Shown here: one piece after another, positions 63,447-64,000 of the stretch
How the letters are laid out: every line of letters starts with the position of its first letter
How positions within the stretch are numbered: the stretch's first letter is position 1
Origin: Syntrophobacterales bacterium
GTDB taxonomy: Bacteria; Desulfobacterota; Syntrophobacteria; Syntrophobacterales; Thermodesulforhabdaceae
Reading direction: 5' to 3'
Length of the DNA stretch: 64,000 nt
Assembly (NCBI GenBank): GCA_026417655.1
Contig: JAOACS010000020.1
Span: 42,648-106,647 of the forward strand
Notes under the pieces: model-generated
Databases searched by the model: none
Told to the model about the DNA's origin: nothing
What the model saw: only the letters and a program-made list of their open reading frames with translations
Translations under genes and position numbers: made by a program

Positions 63447-64000
63447 ATGAAGGTCTTTCGAATGACAGCCCATGTCCTAGCAGAGGCATCAAGAGCCCAC
63501 GCTAGGTGGGAACTCGATGTCTCAAGAACCATTTTAGGAAGCAAAAAGCGATTATTCATCCTATTTCTTTTAATGCTTCCTGCCATTTTATTCTCTATTG
63601 CTGTGGCGGCAGACGCTCTACCCTCTATCATTGGGGGAAAAGAAGCCTATGGTCCTGCCTTTTACAGTAACAAAGTATTTATTGTTTCCATGATAGTTGG
63701 ACTATGTGCTGGACTTATTACAGGGTGTATAGGTGCTGGTGGCGGATTCATTATTGCTCCCGCATTGATGACCGTTGGAGTAAAGGGTATTCTTGCTGTA
63801 GGTACTGACCTATTCCACATATTTGCAAAAGCGATTATGGGAACAGCGGTCCATAAAAAGCTAGGTAATGTATCAATAGCTCTTGCTATCGCATTCCTTG
63901 TAGGATCCATATTCGGAGCAACAGCAGGTGGATTATTAAATCGCACCCTTTATGACATAAATCCTGTTTTGAGCGATGCATTCATAAGCATGGTCTATAC
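63447..64000 (+). CDS. TauE/SafE-family sulfite/sulfonate exporter (partial)
   Basis: 184 visible codons; the gene runs past the right edge. A strong AAAGGAGGAG precedes the ATG at 63447. After an N-terminal ~35-residue region come membrane helices RLFILFLLMLPAILFSIAVA and VFIVSMIVGLCAGLITGCIGAGGGFIIAPALM, with GAGGGF as the TauE/SafE signature (quoted here in parts), and VSIALAIAFLVGSIFGATAG. The family exports sulfite or organosulfur anions, which suits an organism handling sulfur compounds, but substrate is not shown. The small receiver genes upstream are co-directional. Confidence 0.87.
   Translation, partial: MKVFRMTAHVLAEASRAHARWELDVSRTILGSKKRLFILFLLMLPAILFSIAVAADALPSIIGGKEAYGPAFYSNKVFIVSMIVGLCAGLITGCIGAGGGFIIAPALMTVGVKGILAVGTDLFHIFAKAIMGTAVHKKLGNVSIALAIAFLVGSIFGATAGGLLNRTLYDINPVLSDAFISMVY

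Overview
The window comes from a flagellated, strictly anaerobic Gram-negative bacterium. The best fit is a sulfate-reducer-like member of the Desulfobacterota (former Deltaproteobacteria), by gene content only. The clues are a monofunctional Ni,Fe-CO dehydrogenase, a tungsten-type aldehyde:ferredoxin oxidoreductase, L- and P-ring (outer-membrane) flagellar genes, a beta-barrel porin, a TauE/SafE transporter beside single-domain response regulators, and an AT-leaning base composition. No species can be named. No insertion sequence, prophage, CRISPR array or rRNA was seen.

Bases 1-19195 (minus strand) are one continuous flagellar cluster, read from motA towards flgK: motA-fliL-fliM-fliN-fliO-fliP-fliQ-fliR-flhB-flhA-flhF-flhG-fliA-(FliL-like)-(DUF2802-like)-flgF-flgG-flgA-flgH-flgI-two motB-like genes-flgJ-flgN-flgK (cut by the window edge). 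It encodes the stator, C-ring, export gate, number and placement control, sigma-28, rod, rings, chaperone and hook-filament junction. Bases 19196-23105 hold a terminator, a porin with its own sigma-70-like promoter and long leader, a divergent pair of oligopeptide ABC ATPases, and tRNA-Arg(TCT).

Bases 23220-33098 (minus strand) are the most unusual part. A tightly packed run, RNase D - YcaO/TPR - membrane diguanylate cyclase - dynamin-like GTPase - aldehyde ferredoxin oxidoreductase, is followed past a terminator by a three-domain regulator (KaiC-like domain with a lost P-loop, HTH, cupin) and pcm. An Smr protein diverges from RNase D with interleaved 5' ends. Adenine deaminase, CooS and a radical-SAM protein follow on the minus strand to 38670.

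Bases 38977-48668 (plus strand) hold an enoyl-CoA hydratase-family gene and a carA-carB-purF-kdsD-M48 protease/TPR run, which covers carbamoyl phosphate, purine and Kdo precursor synthesis. After a convergent Elp3-like radical-SAM gene come htpX and a CsgG-like lipoprotein, each with terminators. The purA - CoA-transferase/GNAT fusion - HAD - minC-minD-minE - ThiS/MoaD-like - lipoprotein - K+ channel run follows (52158-59599). Three minus-strand genes (rluD, a PIN-TRAM membrane protein, carD-like) come next. The window ends with two receiver-domain proteins and a TauE/SafE transporter that runs off the right edge.

No single clear new system is proven here. The best candidates for something undescribed are the YcaO-TPR/DGC/dynamin/AOR operon and the P-loop-less KaiC-HTH-cupin regulator next to it.
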